Below are positions 17,885-29,067 of a stretch of 64,000 nt of DNA, one piece after another. The notes under the pieces were generated by a model. That model was not told where the DNA came from and did not search any database. It worked only from the letters and a program-made list of their open reading frames with translations. The position numbers and the translations under genes are program-made. Source of the stretch: Micromonospora sp. NBC_00421. GTDB taxonomy: Bacteria; Actinomycetota; Actinomycetes; Mycobacteriales; Micromonosporaceae. The stretch is from contig NZ_CP107929.1 in the NCBI RefSeq assembly GCF_036017915.1, positions 5,150,001 to 5,214,000 on the forward strand, given 5' to 3'. How positions within the stretch are numbered: the stretch's first letter is position 1; each line of letters begins with the position of its first letter.

Positions 17885-18658
17885 TCAGGGGGCCGTGTAG
17901 GTGATGGTGATCTTCTCGTAGCCGAGCGAGCGGAGCAGGCCCTCCAGCATCTTGCGGGTGTTCTCCTCGGCCCGCTGGGCCAGCCCGCTGTCCCGGGCCG
18001 CCGCGGTGATCCGCTCCTCGGCCATCCGGTAGACCTGCTGCTGCCGGTTGGGGTCGCCCTTGACCAGCTCACTGATCCGGTTGAACAGGCCGCGTTCCTC
18101 GGCGAAGACGTAGCTCTTGTCCAGGTCGAGGTTGGTCTTGCCGAGCTGCGGCGCGGGCAGCTTGACCTCGACGGACTTGCCGTCGGCCGACGGCACCACC
18201 GCCCCCTCGGAGATCTTGCCGAAGTCCACGTACGCCTCGACGCTGCCCGCCCCGACGAAGAGGGTCCGCTGGTTGAGCAGGAACTCCGGCACGTTGTTGC
18301 GGTCGTTCTGGAGGTCGACCACGACCTGGAAGTTGCCCTCCGCCGCGACGTAGCGGCTGAGATCCTGGATCGACTTGAGCAGCGGCGGCTGGCTGCGGTC
18401 GGTCTGTTCCTTGGCGAACGGGTTGCGGAAGTCCGGGAAGATCCCGGTCACCTGGGTGCCGAGCAGCACCACCACGACCAGCGCCGCCGCACCGAGCACC
18501 CAGAGCAGGCCCCTGGCCGGGCCACCCGCGCGGGGCGGGTCGGCCGGTGGGGTGTCGGGGTCGGCCGGGTCGCCCGACCGGGTACGCAGTGTGTCGGCGG
18601 TCGGGTAGCCGGGGAACTCACTCTGGGGGGTCTCACCGTCGCGGGCCATCGCCCTCAC
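17885..18658 (-). CDS. DUF4230 family membrane-anchored protein
   Basis: A 257-residue protein: a Pro-rich cytoplasmic N-terminus (about 1-48), one transmembrane helix LLWVLGAAALVVVVLLGTQV (about 51-70) and an extracytoplasmic DUF4230 domain (about 90-255: FQVVVDLQNDRNNVPEFLL, VYRMAEERITAAARDSGL, the end KITITYTAP). The molecular role of the family is unknown. It starts at GTG 18658 (GAGGA upstream); ATG 18649 is an alternative. It is alone between the convergent pspC gene and the acyl-CoA dehydrogenase upstream. Confidence 0.85.
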   Translation of the reverse strand: MRAMARDGETPQSEFPGYPTADTLRTRSGDPADPDTPPADPPRAGGPARGLLWVLGAAALVVVVLLGTQVTGIFPDFRNPFAKEQTDRSQPPLLKSIQDLSRYVAAEGNFQVVVDLQNDRNNVPEFLLNQRTLFVGAGSVEAYVDFGKISEGAVVPSADGKSVEVKLPAPQLGKTNLDLDKSYVFAEERGLFNRISELVKGDPNRQQQVYRMAEERITAAARDSGLAQRAEENTRKMLEGLLRSLGYEKITITYTAP

Positions 18659-18749
18659 CGTCCTCGTCAGACACGTGCATCTGTCGATGACGGTACGGGT
18701 ACCGTGCGACGCCCGCGCGGCGAGCGACCCGAACGGGTGACGGGTGGTC

Positions 18750-19913
18750 TCAGGCGAACGCGGACAACCCGGTGAGCCGCTGCCCGATGACCAGCTGGTG
18801 GATCTCGGAGGTGCCCTCGTAGGTGAGCACGCTCTCCAGGTTGTCGGCGTGCCGCATCACCGGGTACTCGCCGGAGACCCCGTTCGCGCCGAGGATCGTC
18901 CGGCACTGCCTGGCGATGGCCAGCGCCTCCCGGACGTTGTTCAGCTTGCCCACGCTCACCTGCTCCGGCCGCAGCGTCCCCGCCTCGGCCAACCGGCCCA
19001 GGTGCAGGGCGAGCAGCAACCCCTTGCTCCACTCCACCGCCATGTCGGCCAGCTTGGCCTGGGTGAGCTGGAACCCGGCCAGCGGGCGGCCGAACTGGGT
19101 CCGGGTGGTGGCGTACGACAGGGCGGTTTCCAGGCAGTCGCGGGCCGCGCCGAGCGCGCCCCAGACGATGCCCTGCCGGGCCTCGGTCAGGCAGCTCAGC
19201 GGCGCCCGCAGCCCGACCGCCTCCGGCAGCAGGGCGTCCGCCGGCAGCCGGACCCCGTCGAGGGCGATCTCACCGGTCACCGACGCCCGCAGCGACATCT
19301 TCCGCCGGATCTCCCGCGCGCCGACCCCGGGGGTGTCCATCGGTACGAGGAAACCCCGTACCCCCTGGTCGGTACGCGCCCAGACCACCCCGACGTCGGC
19401 GATCGGCGCATTGGTGATCCACATCTTCGCGCCGTCGAGGATCCAGTCGTCGCCGTCACGACGGGCCCGGGTCGTCATCGAGGCCGGGTCGGAGCCGTGG
19501 TCGGGCTCGGTCAGGCCGAAGCAGCCGATCGCCTCTCCGGCCGCCATCGCGGGCAGCCAGCGCTGTTTCTGCTCCTCGCTGCCGAAACGCCAGATGGCGT
19601 ACATGGCCAGCGAGCCCTGCACCGAGACCAGGGACCGGACGCCGGAGTCGCCGGCCTCCAGTTCCAGGCAGGCCAGCCCGTACGCCACGGCCGGGGCGCC
19701 GGCGCAGCCGTACCCGGTCAGGTGCATGCCGAGCAGGCCGAGCTTGCCGAACTCCCGGGCCAGCTCGCGGGCCGGGACCTGGCCGTCCTCGTACCAGCCG
19801 GCGACGTACGGGCGGACCCGGTCGTCGACGAGCCGGCGGACGACGGCCCGGATCTGCCGCTCCTCCTCGCTCAGCGAGGCGTCGACGTCCAGCAGGTCCA
19901 GCGCAGTGCCCAT
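18750..19913 (-). CDS. Acyl-CoA dehydrogenase, glutaryl-CoA dehydrogenase type
   Basis: A 387-residue FAD enzyme. N-terminal helical domain, FAD/substrate motifs CFGLTEPDHGSDP and WITNAPIADVGVVWARTDQG, and C-terminal catalytic region DNLESVLTYEGTSEIHQLVIG with the base Glu of YEGTSE. The sequence is closer to glutaryl-CoA dehydrogenases than to chain-length-general enzymes; these oxidise and decarboxylate glutaryl-CoA to crotonyl-CoA in lysine and tryptophan breakdown. ATG 19913 is preferred, with AAGG 8 bases upstream. A small conserved gene lies 32 bp upstream on the same strand. Confidence 0.88.
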   Translation of the reverse strand: MGTALDLLDVDASLSEEERQIRAVVRRLVDDRVRPYVAGWYEDGQVPARELAREFGKLGLLGMHLTGYGCAGAPAVAYGLACLELEAGDSGVRSLVSVQGSLAMYAIWRFGSEEQKQRWLPAMAAGEAIGCFGLTEPDHGSDPASMTTRARRDGDDWILDGAKMWITNAPIADVGVVWARTDQGVRGFLVPMDTPGVGAREIRRKMSLRASVTGEIALDGVRLPADALLPEAVGLRAPLSCLTEARQGIVWGALGAARDCLETALSYATTRTQFGRPLAGFQLTQAKLADMAVEWSKGLLLALHLGRLAEAGTLRPEQVSVGKLNNVREALAIARQCRTILGANGVSGEYPVMRHADNLESVLTYEGTSEIHQLVIGQRLTGLSAFA

Positions 19914-19945
19914 GGCCGCCACCTTAACGACTGCTCAGGAAGGCG

Positions 19946-20251
19946 TCACTCGGGCTGACCGTTGAACACCAGCACCCGGGCGTGGATCTGGTTGCGCTGC
20001 TGCAACGCCGCCCGCAGCGCCCGGTGCAGGCCGTCCTCCAGGTAGAGACCGCCGCTCCACTCCACCACGTGCGGGAAAAGGTCACCGTAGAAGGTGGAGT
20101 CCTCGGCGAGGAGCTTGTCCAGCGCCAGCTCGCGCTTGGTGGTGATGAGCTGGTCCAGCCGCAGCGGACGCGGCGGGATCTCCGCCCACTGCTTGAGAGT
20201 CAGGTTGTGTTCCGGGTAGGGACGCCCGTCCCGGACCGCTCTGAAGATCAC
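19946..20251 (-). CDS. Conserved actinobacterial 101-aa protein
   Basis: MIFRAVRDGRPYPEHNLTLK continues with QWAEIPPRPLRLDQLITTKR, EDSTFYGDLFPHVVEWSGGL and YLEDGLHRALRAALQQR. The family is widespread in actinobacteria and, to my recollection, often labelled a VapB-like antitoxin, but no toxin gene is adjacent. The EDGLHRALRA segment resembles the DGHHR helix of ParB-like proteins; this is only a pattern likeness. It may be co-transcribed with the dehydrogenase downstream. The function is unknown. Confidence 0.75.
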   Translation of the reverse strand: MIFRAVRDGRPYPEHNLTLKQWAEIPPRPLRLDQLITTKRELALDKLLAEDSTFYGDLFPHVVEWSGGLYLEDGLHRALRAALQQRNQIHARVLVFNGQPE

Positions 20252-20429
20252 GGCACGCTCCCCTCCCGTGGTCAGGCCGACCCTCGGCGTGGTGCCGGGC
20301 CACGCCGAAGTGCCGCACGGTGCGGCACCGATGACGGTGCCAGCCTATCCGCCCCCGCCACACCGCGTTTTGCTCCCCGTTGTCAGTTTCCGTCCCACCG
20401 GCATCCACCGCGGAGGGTACGAACCAGCG

Positions 20430-21032
20430 TCAACTCCACCGACCGCGCCGGACCACCTCGTCCACCGGCCGACGCCCCCGACGCAACGACGGTGACCGAT
20501 GATCGACGGCCCGATAACCTACCGTGATCGCGCCGATCGGGTGGTACTCCGGCGGCACCCCGAACGCCTCCCGGTACGGCGGCAGCCGGTCGGGTGGGAT
20601 GCCGAAGAAGCACGCCCCCAACCCCTCGTCCACGGCGGTCAGCAGCATCAGCAGCGCGGCGAAGCCGGTGTCGACATACCAGTAGGGCACCGGCCAGCGG
20701 TCCTCCGAGCGGTCCGCCCAGCCCTTGTCCGGCTCGGCGTAACGCTCCAGGTAGACCGACCGGTTGGCGTGCGGCACCACGATCAGCGGGGCCCGCCGCA
20801 TCCCCGCCAGCCACCGTTCCCGGCCACCGCCCGAGGGAGTGGTGGCCGCCCAGAACCGCTCCCGGTCGGCCGGCTCCTCAAGCACCAGGAAACCCCAGCC
20901 CTGGGCGAAGCCCGCCGACGGCGCCCGGACCGCGTGGTCGAGCAGCCGGTCCACCACCTCCGGCGGGACCGGACGGTCCGGGTCGTAGTTGCGCACCATC
21001 CGTCGTCGTCGGACCAACTCGCCGAACTGCAT
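20430..21032 (-). CDS. Nitroreductase family protein
   Basis: A 200-residue FMN-dependent nitroreductase-fold protein. MQFGELVRRRRMVRNYDPDR contains the RRxxRxY FMN-binding start, then APSAGFAQGWGFLVLE, and the late segment EGLGACFFGIPPDRL. It probably reduces a quinone, nitro or flavin-like substrate with NAD(P)H. The ATG is 2 bases after the stop of the epimerase gene upstream (TGAGCATG), so the two are translationally linked. The substrate is unknown. Confidence 0.85.
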   Translation of the reverse strand: MQFGELVRRRRMVRNYDPDRPVPPEVVDRLLDHAVRAPSAGFAQGWGFLVLEEPADRERFWAATTPSGGGRERWLAGMRRAPLIVVPHANRSVYLERYAEPDKGWADRSEDRWPVPYWYVDTGFAALLMLLTAVDEGLGACFFGIPPDRLPPYREAFGVPPEYHPIGAITVGYRAVDHRSPSLRRGRRPVDEVVRRGRWS

Positions 21033-21034
21033 GC

Positions 21035-21964
21035 TCAGACCCCGGGCCGGATGCCCCAGGTGCCCCGCCAGGTCTCCCCCGGGGCCAGCTCGATCACGTC
21101 CCGGCCGGACCGGAACGCGTCGGGCGGGCAGGTCATCGGCTCCACCGCCACCGACCTGCGGTGCCGCTCGCCGGTGAGCGCGTCGCCGGTGAAGACCTGC
21201 CACCAGCCGAACTCGCGGTCCGCCCAGAGGTGCACGCCGTCCGCGTCGTCGGGGGCGGCCAGGGTCACCGACGAGCCACCGTCGTCGTCCCGGATCACGT
21301 CACCGAAGCAGAGGTCGAGCTGGGCGTCCCCGATCGGCCTGGGGGTGGTCCAGTCGTACTCGGTGCCGGCCACCGGGGTCGCCCCGATCGGCAGCAGCCG
21401 GGCGTCGACCTGGAGCCGGCTGCGGGCCGGCATCCGCATCGTCAGGTCGTCCACCGCGACCCCGGCCAGCCGCAGGTACGGGTGGACGGAGAACCCGAAC
21501 GGGGCGGTCTCGGCCCCGGTGTTGGTCACCTCGTGCGCGGCCCGCAGCCCGTCCGCCCCCACGCTCCACCGGGTACGCAGCCGCAACGGCCACGGGTAGC
21601 CGGGGGTGGGCGGCAGCTCGTAACCGAGGGTGACCGAGTCGGCGGACTCCTCGACCGGCTGCCAGCGCACCCAGTTGACCAGGCCGTGCAGGGCGACCCC
21701 CCGGTCCGGCTCGGTCAGGTCGAGCTGCAGCGCGCGGTCGCCGAAGGTGTACTGCCCGTCCCGGATCCGGTTCGGCCAGGGGGCCAGCACGTGCCCGGCG
21801 CTGCCGGGGCTGATCTCGTCCTCGGCGTACCCGTCGAGGTAGTCCACCCCGTCCCGCCGGTACGTCCGTACCCCACCGCCGACCTCGACGATGACGGCCT
21901 CGTGGCCGTCGGCGGCGATGGTCCACTGTGTCCCCGAGGCGGGGCGGTGCGCGGCGTTGTCCAT
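21035..21964 (-). CDS. Aldose 1-epimerase family protein
   Basis: A 309-residue beta-sandwich mutarotase (GalM-like). NRIRDGQYTFGDR, ALHGLVNWVRW with the catalytic-type His, FGFSVHPYLRL with a second His, and VAVEPMTCPPDAF with the catalytic-type Glu are present. It interconverts hexose anomers in the cytosol. It forms a two-gene unit with the nitroreductase gene. The specific sugar is not clear. Confidence 0.9.
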   Translation of the reverse strand: MDNAAHRPASGTQWTIAADGHEAVIVEVGGGVRTYRRDGVDYLDGYAEDEISPGSAGHVLAPWPNRIRDGQYTFGDRALQLDLTEPDRGVALHGLVNWVRWQPVEESADSVTLGYELPPTPGYPWPLRLRTRWSVGADGLRAAHEVTNTGAETAPFGFSVHPYLRLAGVAVDDLTMRMPARSRLQVDARLLPIGATPVAGTEYDWTTPRPIGDAQLDLCFGDVIRDDDGGSSVTLAAPDDADGVHLWADREFGWWQVFTGDALTGERHRRSVAVEPMTCPPDAFRSGRDVIELAPGETWRGTWGIRPGV

Positions 21965-22031
21965 ACCGTGACCTTAGTCGGTGGCCTGCCCGGCCCGCCG
22001 GACCCGGCGCACCCGTCCCACCGGGCGCCGA

Positions 22032-23327
22032 TCAGCTACGGTCGCCCGCCGCCGCCCTGGTCGCCCGGTAGCGCAGCAGGGCCGGGAAGCTCACCACCAG
22101 CAGCACCGCCAGCGCGGCCGAGAGCAGGCCGCCGCCGACCCAGGCGACGCCGGTGCCGAACCCGGCGGCCATCGCCCCGGCCCGCAGGTCACCCAGGCGC
22201 GGACCGCCGGCCACCACCACGGTGTTCACCCCCTGGAGCCGGCCGCGCATCCGGTCCGGCGCGTAGACAAGCAGCATCGACTGCCGCAGCACCGCGCTGA
22301 CCAGGTCCGCCGCGCCCGCCACCGCGAGCAGCAGCACCACCAGCCAGAGCTGCCGGGCCAACCCGGCCGCCGCGATGGCCAGCCCCCAGCCGACCACCGC
22401 CACCACCAGGGCCAGCCCCTGCCGTCGCAGCCGGCCGATCCAGCCGGAGGTCAGGCCGCCCAGCATCGCGCCGATGGCGATGGCGCTGTAGAGCCAACCC
22501 ACCGCCGCCCCGCCGCCGAACCGCTCCTGCGCCACCTCGGGAAAGAGCGCCCGGGGCATGGCCAGGATCATCGCGATCAGGTCGATGGCGAACGACGAGA
22601 GCAGCACCGGTGTGGTGGCCAGGTAGCGGAAGCCGTCGAGGATGCCGGCCAGCCCACCCCTGCGCGCCTCACCCTCGGCGGGTGGGGCCGGTGGCATCGC
22701 GGGCAGCCGCAGCGTCGCCACCACCAGCGCGGTGAACAACAGCGCGTCGGCGGCGTACGCGATCGGCAGGCCGGTGCCGGTGCCGAAGGCGGCGAAGATC
22801 AGGCCGGCGGCCAGCGGCCCGACCACCGACGCGGCGGTGAAGGTGGTGTAGTTCAGGGTGCTGCCCGCCGGGACCAGCTCCCGCGGCAGCAGTCGGGGCA
22901 GGATCGCCGACCGGGCCGGCGAACTGATGGCGAACGCGATCGAGTGCACGGTCACCAGCGCCAGCAGCAGCACCGGGCTGCCGATCCCGGACAACGCGTG
23001 GCCGAGCAGGCCGAGCATCGACACCCAGAGCAGTGCCGAGCCGACAAGCAGCACCCGCCGCCGGTCCCGGGCGTCGGCGACCGCCCCGCCCCACAGCCCG
23101 AAGACCAGCAGGGGCAGGAAGCCGGCCACCCCGAGCAGACCCACCCAGAAGGAGTCGCGGGTCAGCGCGTACATCTCCACGGGTACGGCGACCGCGGTGA
23201 ACTGGAACCCGAACATCGCCACCGTGTTGCCGAGCCACATCCGGCGGAACGCGGGGATCCGCAGCGGGCGCAGGTCGATGGCCCAGCGTCGGGCGCTGTC
23301 CGACCGGCCCGGTTTGACGTCGGTCAC
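22032..23327 (-). CDS. MFS transporter
   Basis: A 431-residue major-facilitator protein of the MFS_3 (EntS-like exporter) type with about 12 hydrophobic helices. The N-terminal [20 protein letters not shown] and loop [17 protein letters not shown] (the A-motif between helices 2 and 3) are visible. GTG 23327 overlaps the pdxH stop (GTGA), so it is co-translated with pdxH. The cargo is unknown; the family often exports drugs or siderophores. Confidence 0.88.
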   Translation of the reverse strand: MTDVKPGRSDSARRWAIDLRPLRIPAFRRMWLGNTVAMFGFQFTAVAVPVEMYALTRDSFWVGLLGVAGFLPLLVFGLWGGAVADARDRRRVLLVGSALLWVSMLGLLGHALSGIGSPVLLLALVTVHSIAFAISSPARSAILPRLLPRELVPAGSTLNYTTFTAASVVGPLAAGLIFAAFGTGTGLPIAYAADALLFTALVVATLRLPAMPPAPPAEGEARRGGLAGILDGFRYLATTPVLLSSFAIDLIAMILAMPRALFPEVAQERFGGGAAVGWLYSAIAIGAMLGGLTSGWIGRLRRQGLALVVAVVGWGLAIAAAGLARQLWLVVLLLAVAGAADLVSAVLRQSMLLVYAPDRMRGRLQGVNTVVVAGGPRLGDLRAGAMAAGFGTGVAWVGGGLLSAALAVLLVVSFPALLRYRATRAAAGDRS

Positions 23328-23983
23328 GGGGCCAGCCGCTCGACGACCCAGTCGTCCCCCTCGACCCGACGGAACCGCAGCCGGTCGTGCAGCCGGCCGG
23401 CCCGGCCCTGCCAGAACTCCACCGACTCCGGTCGGACCCGGAACCCGCCCCAGTGCGGGGGCGCCGGGACCGGCGTTCCGGCCGGAAAGCGCTCCGCCGC
23501 CGCCCGGTACGCCTCCTCCAGCGCGGCCCGGTCCGGCACCACCTCGGACTGGGTGCTCGCCCAGGCCCCGAGCTGGGAACCGCGCGGCCGGGTGGCGAAG
23601 TACGCCTCGGTCTCGGCCCGGTCGACGGGCGCGACCCGGCCGGTCACCACCACCTGCCGCTGGATGGCGAACCAGGGGAACACCAGACTGGCCCACGGGT
23701 TGACTGCCAACTCGGTGCCCTTACGCGACAGGTGGTTGGTGTAGAGGACGAAGCCCTCCCGGTCGTACTCCTTGAGCAGCACGGTCCGGCCACTGGGCCG
23801 GCCGGCGGCGTCCGCGGTGCCGAGGACCATCGCGTTCGGCTCGGGCAGTCCGGCGGTGACCGCGTCGGCGAGCCAGCGGCCGAACTGGGAGGGCCAGTCG
23901 GCGGCCAGGTCGGTCTCGGAAAGGCCCAGGTCGGCGGCGTACTCGTTCCGCATGGCCGCCAGGGCGGGTGTGTCCCCCGTCAC
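23324..23983 (-). CDS. pdxH: Pyridoxamine 5'-phosphate oxidase
   Basis: A 219-residue FMN oxidase that makes pyridoxal 5'-phosphate from PNP or PMP. Diagnostic pieces: [58 protein letters not shown] and the C-terminal substrate site LHDRLRFRR with [12 protein letters not shown], the normal end for the family. GTG 23983 is chosen because GGAGAGGGAGA lies just upstream. It is divergent from the citrate synthase gene. Downstream PLP users such as serC lie in the neighbourhood but not in the operon. Confidence 0.95.
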   Translation of the reverse strand: MTGDTPALAAMRNEYAADLGLSETDLAADWPSQFGRWLADAVTAGLPEPNAMVLGTADAAGRPSGRTVLLKEYDREGFVLYTNHLSRKGTELAVNPWASLVFPWFAIQRQVVVTGRVAPVDRAETEAYFATRPRGSQLGAWASTQSEVVPDRAALEEAYRAAAERFPAGTPVPAPPHWGGFRVRPESVEFWQGRAGRLHDRLRFRRVEGDDWVVERLAP

Positions 23984-24225
23984 GTCGCTCTCCCTCTCCT
24001 CGGGCGGCCCGCGTCCTGACGACGCCGGTCGGCCCACTGATCAGTCTCACGGCAGGTGCCCCGGCGTCCAGCGGCGGGGATGTCGCGTGCAGCACAGTCG
24101 TCGCGGGTCGCGCACTTGGTTACTCACCAGGCAAGATGGCACGAACACATCCCTGAGGGTCGCCTAAGGTACCGGGCCGGACCGAGCCCGTGGCGGGCGC
24201 ACCGAGCCGGAAGCCAGGAGACGAC

Positions 24226-25332
24226 ATGGCCGACTTCAAACCGGGCCTCGAAGGCGTCGTAGCCTTCGAGACCGAGATCGCCGAACCGGACCGCGAGGGT
24301 GGCGCGCTGCGCTACCGGGGCGTGGATATCGAGGATCTGATCGGTCAGGTCTCCTTCGGCAACGTATGGGCGCTGCTTGTCGACGGGCGTTTCGGCCCCG
24401 GCCTGCCGCCGGCCGAGCCGTTCCCGGTGCCTGTGCACTCCGGCGACATCCGCGTCGACGTGCAGTCCGCGGTCGCCATGCTGGCCCCGTACTGGGGGCT
24501 CAGTCAGCTGCTGGACATCTCCGACTCCCAGGCCCGCGCCGACCTGGCCCGGGTCTCGGTGACCGCGCTCTCCTTCGTCGCCCAGTCCGCCCGCGGTCTG
24601 GGTCTGCCGGCGGTCCCGCAGAAGGAGATCGACAAGGCCGAGACGATCGTCGAGCGCTTCATGAAGCGTTGGCGGGGCGAGCCGGACCCCCGACACGTCA
24701 AGGCCGTCGACGCGTACTTCATCTCGGCCGCCGAGCACGGCCTGAACGCCTCCACCTTCACCGCCCGGATCGTCGCCTCCACCGGCGCCGACGCCGCGGC
24801 CTGCATCTCCTCGGGCATCGGGGCGCTCTCCGGCCCGCTGCACGGCGGCGCGCCGTCGCGGGTGCTCACCATGCTGGAGGCCGTCGAGCGCAGCGGCGAC
24901 GCCGAGGGGTACGTCAAGGGCGTCCTCGACCGGGGCGAGCGGCTGATGGGCTTCGGCCACCGCGTCTACCGGGCCGAGGACCCGCGCGCCCGGGTGCTCC
25001 GGCGCACCGCCCGGGAGCTGGGCGCACCCCGTTTCGAGGTGGCCGAGGCGCTGGAGAAGGCCGCGTTGGCCGAGCTCCAGGCCCGCCGCCCGGACCGCGT
25101 CCTCGCCACCAACGTCGAGTTCTGGTCGGCCGTCGTGCTGGACTTCGCCGAGGTGCCGGCGCACATGTTCACCTCGATGTTCACCTGCGCCCGGATGGGT
25201 GGCTGGTCGGCGCACATCCTGGAGCAGAAGAAGCTCCAGCGACTGGTCCGGCCGTCCGCCCGGTACGTCGGGCCGAACACCCGCAAGCCGCAGCAGGTCG
25301 AGGGCTGGGACGCCATCCCGCACGGCGTCTGA
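24226..25332 (+). CDS. Citrate synthase (actinobacterial type 2)
   Basis: A 368-residue citrate synthase that condenses oxaloacetate and acetyl-CoA at the entry of the TCA cycle. Signature LMGFGHRVYRAEDPRARVL (about 241-259) with the catalytic His; the GPLHGGAPSRV His motif and VEFWSAVVLDFAEVP with the catalytic Asp follow the usual order. ATG 24226 follows AGGAG by 5 bases. It is divergent from pdxH. A terminator hairpin follows within 20 bp of the stop. A 2-methylcitrate synthase role cannot be excluded, but no prp genes are near. Confidence 0.93.
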   Translation: MADFKPGLEGVVAFETEIAEPDREGGALRYRGVDIEDLIGQVSFGNVWALLVDGRFGPGLPPAEPFPVPVHSGDIRVDVQSAVAMLAPYWGLSQLLDISDSQARADLARVSVTALSFVAQSARGLGLPAVPQKEIDKAETIVERFMKRWRGEPDPRHVKAVDAYFISAAEHGLNASTFTARIVASTGADAAACISSGIGALSGPLHGGAPSRVLTMLEAVERSGDAEGYVKGVLDRGERLMGFGHRVYRAEDPRARVLRRTARELGAPRFEVAEALEKAALAELQARRPDRVLATNVEFWSAVVLDFAEVPAHMFTSMFTCARMGGWSAHILEQKKLQRLVRPSARYVGPNTRKPQQVEGWDAIPHGV

Positions 25333-25349
25333 TCCGGTTCCACCCGCGC

Positions 25350-25380
25350 AGGGGCGTCGACCGGTCGGGTCGACGCCCCT
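25350..25380 (+). terminator. 13-bp hairpin after citrate synthase
   Basis: AGGGGCGTCGACC (25350-25362) and its complement (25368-25380) around GGTCG, starting 18 bases past the stop codon. Confidence 0.8.
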
Positions 25381-25559
25381 ACGCGCGTACCCCGGGTCGA
25401 CCGCGCCGGTGTGGCCGACGCCTCAGGCCCGGGTCTGGGACCAGCCGGCATCCGACCCGGCACGGGTGCGAGGATGAAGGCCGGCAGTGTCGCCGGACCG
25501 GCCCGGACCCGGCAACGTCGTGCTCTCGCACGCGACCGCCGCAGGTCCGCGCCCGTTGA

Positions 25560-26726
<1,167 letters not shown>

Positions 26727-26735
26727 TCACACCCG

Positions 26736-26779
26736 TCACAGTGGGTGGTCGCAGCGGTCGCTGCGACCACCCACTGTGA
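26736..26779 (+). terminator. 19-bp hairpin after serC
   Basis: TCACAGTGGGTGGTCGCAG (26736-26754) pairs perfectly with 26761-26779 around six bases, 10 bases past the serC stop. Confidence 0.88.
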
Positions 26780-26915
26780 TCATTGCCGCAGCTCAGTCGC
26801 GACATGCGCGAGTCACATCCCCCACCTGTGGGCAGATAAGCGTACGGTGGTGCGAGGACGCCCGGGTGGCCGGCTCGTGGCGTGACGGCCAGCGAAGCGG
26901 GACGGAGGCTACGCC

Positions 26916-27995
26916 ATGCGCCCAGTACGCTTCGTCGCCCTCTCCGAGGACGGCCAGGCGCTGGTGCTCGCCGACGAGGTCGGGCGCCTGCTCGCCCTCC
27001 CCATCGACGAACGCATCGCGACCGTGCTGCACGCCGAGCCTGGTGCGCCGCCGCTCGCCGTGGTCCCCACCAGCGTCGACCCGACCCCCTCGCTGTCACC
27101 TCGGGACATCCAGGCCCGGATCCGCTCCGGCGAGTCCGCCGAGGACGTCGCCCGGATCGCCGGCGTCCCCGTCGACCGGGTGCTGCGCTATGCCGGCCCG
27201 GTGCTCCAGGAACGGGCCATGCTCGCCCAGCACGCCCGGCGCACCCGGCTCAAGGGGGCCGAAAAGGCCACCCCGCTGGCCGAGGTGGTCAACGGTCGGC
27301 TGGCCCAGCATGGCATCGACACCGAGAAGATCTCCTGGGACGCCTTCCGGCGCGACGACGGCACCTGGCGGATCATCGCCACCTGGCCCTCGGGCAAGGC
27401 CACCGCGCAGGCGGTCTGGGATCTCGACAAGCTCCGGCAGAACGTCACCCCGCACGACGACATGGCGCAGTACCTGTGCGCCGAGCGCCCCACGCCGATC
27501 CTCGGCCAGGAGCCGGCGCCGGAGCGGGGCGGTCACGCGCTGCCCGGCCCGTCGCGTGGTGAGCCGAGCCGGGGTGGGCACGGCCTGCCGGCCGCCAGCG
27601 AGCAGGCCCGTCCGGGCCGGGACCCGATCCGGGCCGGGCGGGACGCCCTGCTCGCGTCGCTCGACCGTCCGCTCGGCGGCACCTCGGGGCGGGGTCTCGA
27701 CCCGCGTTCCCCGGCGGCGTTGGCCGGCGCCGACGCACCCCGTCAGCGGGCCGTCGGCGGGGGCGCCGCCGCACTGCTCGGCGGTGGTCAGGGTTCCGCC
27801 TTCGACGACGACTCGGACGCGCCCAAGGAGATCCCCGCCGTACCCTCGCTGGCGGTGCTCCGGCCGCGACGCACGGGCGCGGCGGCGGCTGCCGGCGGCG
27901 AGTCGACGGACGCCTCGGGCAAGCCGCGCAAGCGCCTGCCGAGCTGGGACGACGTCCTCTTCGGCAGCGGCCCGGCCGCCCGCGAGTCCTCCTGA
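26916..27995 (+). CDS. sepH: Septation protein SepH
   Basis: A 359-residue actinobacterial cell-division protein (former DUF3071). The conserved N-terminal domain spans about 1-180: MRPVRFVALSEDGQALVLAD, the helix-turn-helix-like SAEDVARIAGVPVDRVLRYA (about 75-95), and DGTWRIIATWPSGKATAQAV. The C-terminal half is Pro/Gly/Arg-rich and disordered, ending RLPSWDDVLFGSGPA, a short motif often conserved in the family. In Streptomyces SepH binds FtsZ and stimulates its assembly. GGAGG lies 8 bases before the ATG. Confidence 0.92.
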   Translation: MRPVRFVALSEDGQALVLADEVGRLLALPIDERIATVLHAEPGAPPLAVVPTSVDPTPSLSPRDIQARIRSGESAEDVARIAGVPVDRVLRYAGPVLQERAMLAQHARRTRLKGAEKATPLAEVVNGRLAQHGIDTEKISWDAFRRDDGTWRIIATWPSGKATAQAVWDLDKLRQNVTPHDDMAQYLCAERPTPILGQEPAPERGGHALPGPSRGEPSRGGHGLPAASEQARPGRDPIRAGRDALLASLDRPLGGTSGRGLDPRSPAALAGADAPRQRAVGGGAAALLGGGQGSAFDDDSDAPKEIPAVPSLAVLRPRRTGAAAAAGGESTDASGKPRKRLPSWDDVLFGSGPAARESS

Positions 27996-28055
27996 CCCGA
28001 GGCACCACGCTGGCACCGCGAGGCACTTCTCCCCCGCACGTGTCAGGGTGGGGCC

Positions 28056-29042
28056 ATGGAGTACACCAATCTGGGACGCACCGGGCTGTCGGTGAGCCGG
28101 CTCTGCCTCGGCACGATGAACTTCGGGCGGCAGACCGCCGAGCCGGACAGCTTCACCGTGATGGACCGGGCGCTCGAACACGGCATCAACTTCTTCGACA
28201 CCGCCAACGTGTACGGCTGGCAGACCGGTGAGGGGATCACCGAGCAGATCATCGGTCGCTGGTTCGCCCAGGGCGACGGCCGGCGGGACAAGGTCGTCCT
28301 GGCCACCAAGGTCTACGGCAAGATGGGCGAGTGGCCCAACGAGCAGGGCCTGAGCGCCCGGCACATCATCCGGGCCTGCGAGGACTCGCTGCGCCGGCTC
28401 CAGACCGACGTGATCGACCTCTACCAGATGCACCACGTCTCCCGGACCACCCCGTGGGAGGAGATCTGGCAGGCGATGGAGACGCTGGTCGCCCAGGGCA
28501 AGGTGATCTACGTCGGGTCGTCCAACTTCGCCGGTTGGCACATCGCGCAGGCGCAGGCCGCCGCCGGGAAGCGCAACTTCCTCGGCCTGGTCGCCGAGCA
28601 GTCCATCTACAACCTGCTCACCAGGCACGTCGAGTTGGAGGTGATCCCGGCCGCGCAGCACTACGGCCTGGGGGTCATCCCGTGGTCGCCGCTGCACGGC
28701 GGGCTGCTCTCCGGGCTGCTGCGCAAGATGGCCGAGGGCAGCGCCTCGCGGGGCACCGGTGGTCGCGCCGCCGACGGGCTCGCCGTACACCGGTCGACAA
28801 TCGAGGCGTACGAGAAGTTCTGCGCGGACCTGGGTCACGACCCGGCGAACGTGGCGTTGGCCTGGTTGCTCTCCCGTCCCGGGGTGACCGCCCCGATCAT
28901 CGGCCCGCGCACCGTGGAGCAGCTCGACAACACCCTGGGCGCGCTCGCGGTGGAGATCGACGAGGCGACGGCGCAGCGGCTCGACGAGTTGTTCCCGCCG
29001 GTCGGCAACGGTGGCCCCGGCCCGGAGGCCTGGGCCTGGTGA
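28056..29042 (+). CDS. Aldo/keto reductase
   Basis: A 328-residue NADPH-dependent TIM-barrel oxidoreductase. Catalytic tetrad visible: Asp and Tyr in NFFDTANVYG, Lys in VLATKVYG, His in YQMHHVSRTT. The NADP-binding end VTAPIIGPRTVEQLDN is present. It resembles YghZ/PhnX-like general AKRs of actinobacteria; the substrate is unknown. It is monocistronic, convergent with the thpR pair. Confidence 0.93.
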   Translation: MEYTNLGRTGLSVSRLCLGTMNFGRQTAEPDSFTVMDRALEHGINFFDTANVYGWQTGEGITEQIIGRWFAQGDGRRDKVVLATKVYGKMGEWPNEQGLSARHIIRACEDSLRRLQTDVIDLYQMHHVSRTTPWEEIWQAMETLVAQGKVIYVGSSNFAGWHIAQAQAAAGKRNFLGLVAEQSIYNLLTRHVELEVIPAAQHYGLGVIPWSPLHGGLLSGLLRKMAEGSASRGTGGRAADGLAVHRSTIEAYEKFCADLGHDPANVALAWLLSRPGVTAPIIGPRTVEQLDNTLGALAVEIDEATAQRLDELFPPVGNGGPGPEAWAW

Positions 29043-29067
29043 CCCACCGCTGATCCGCGGGGACGGC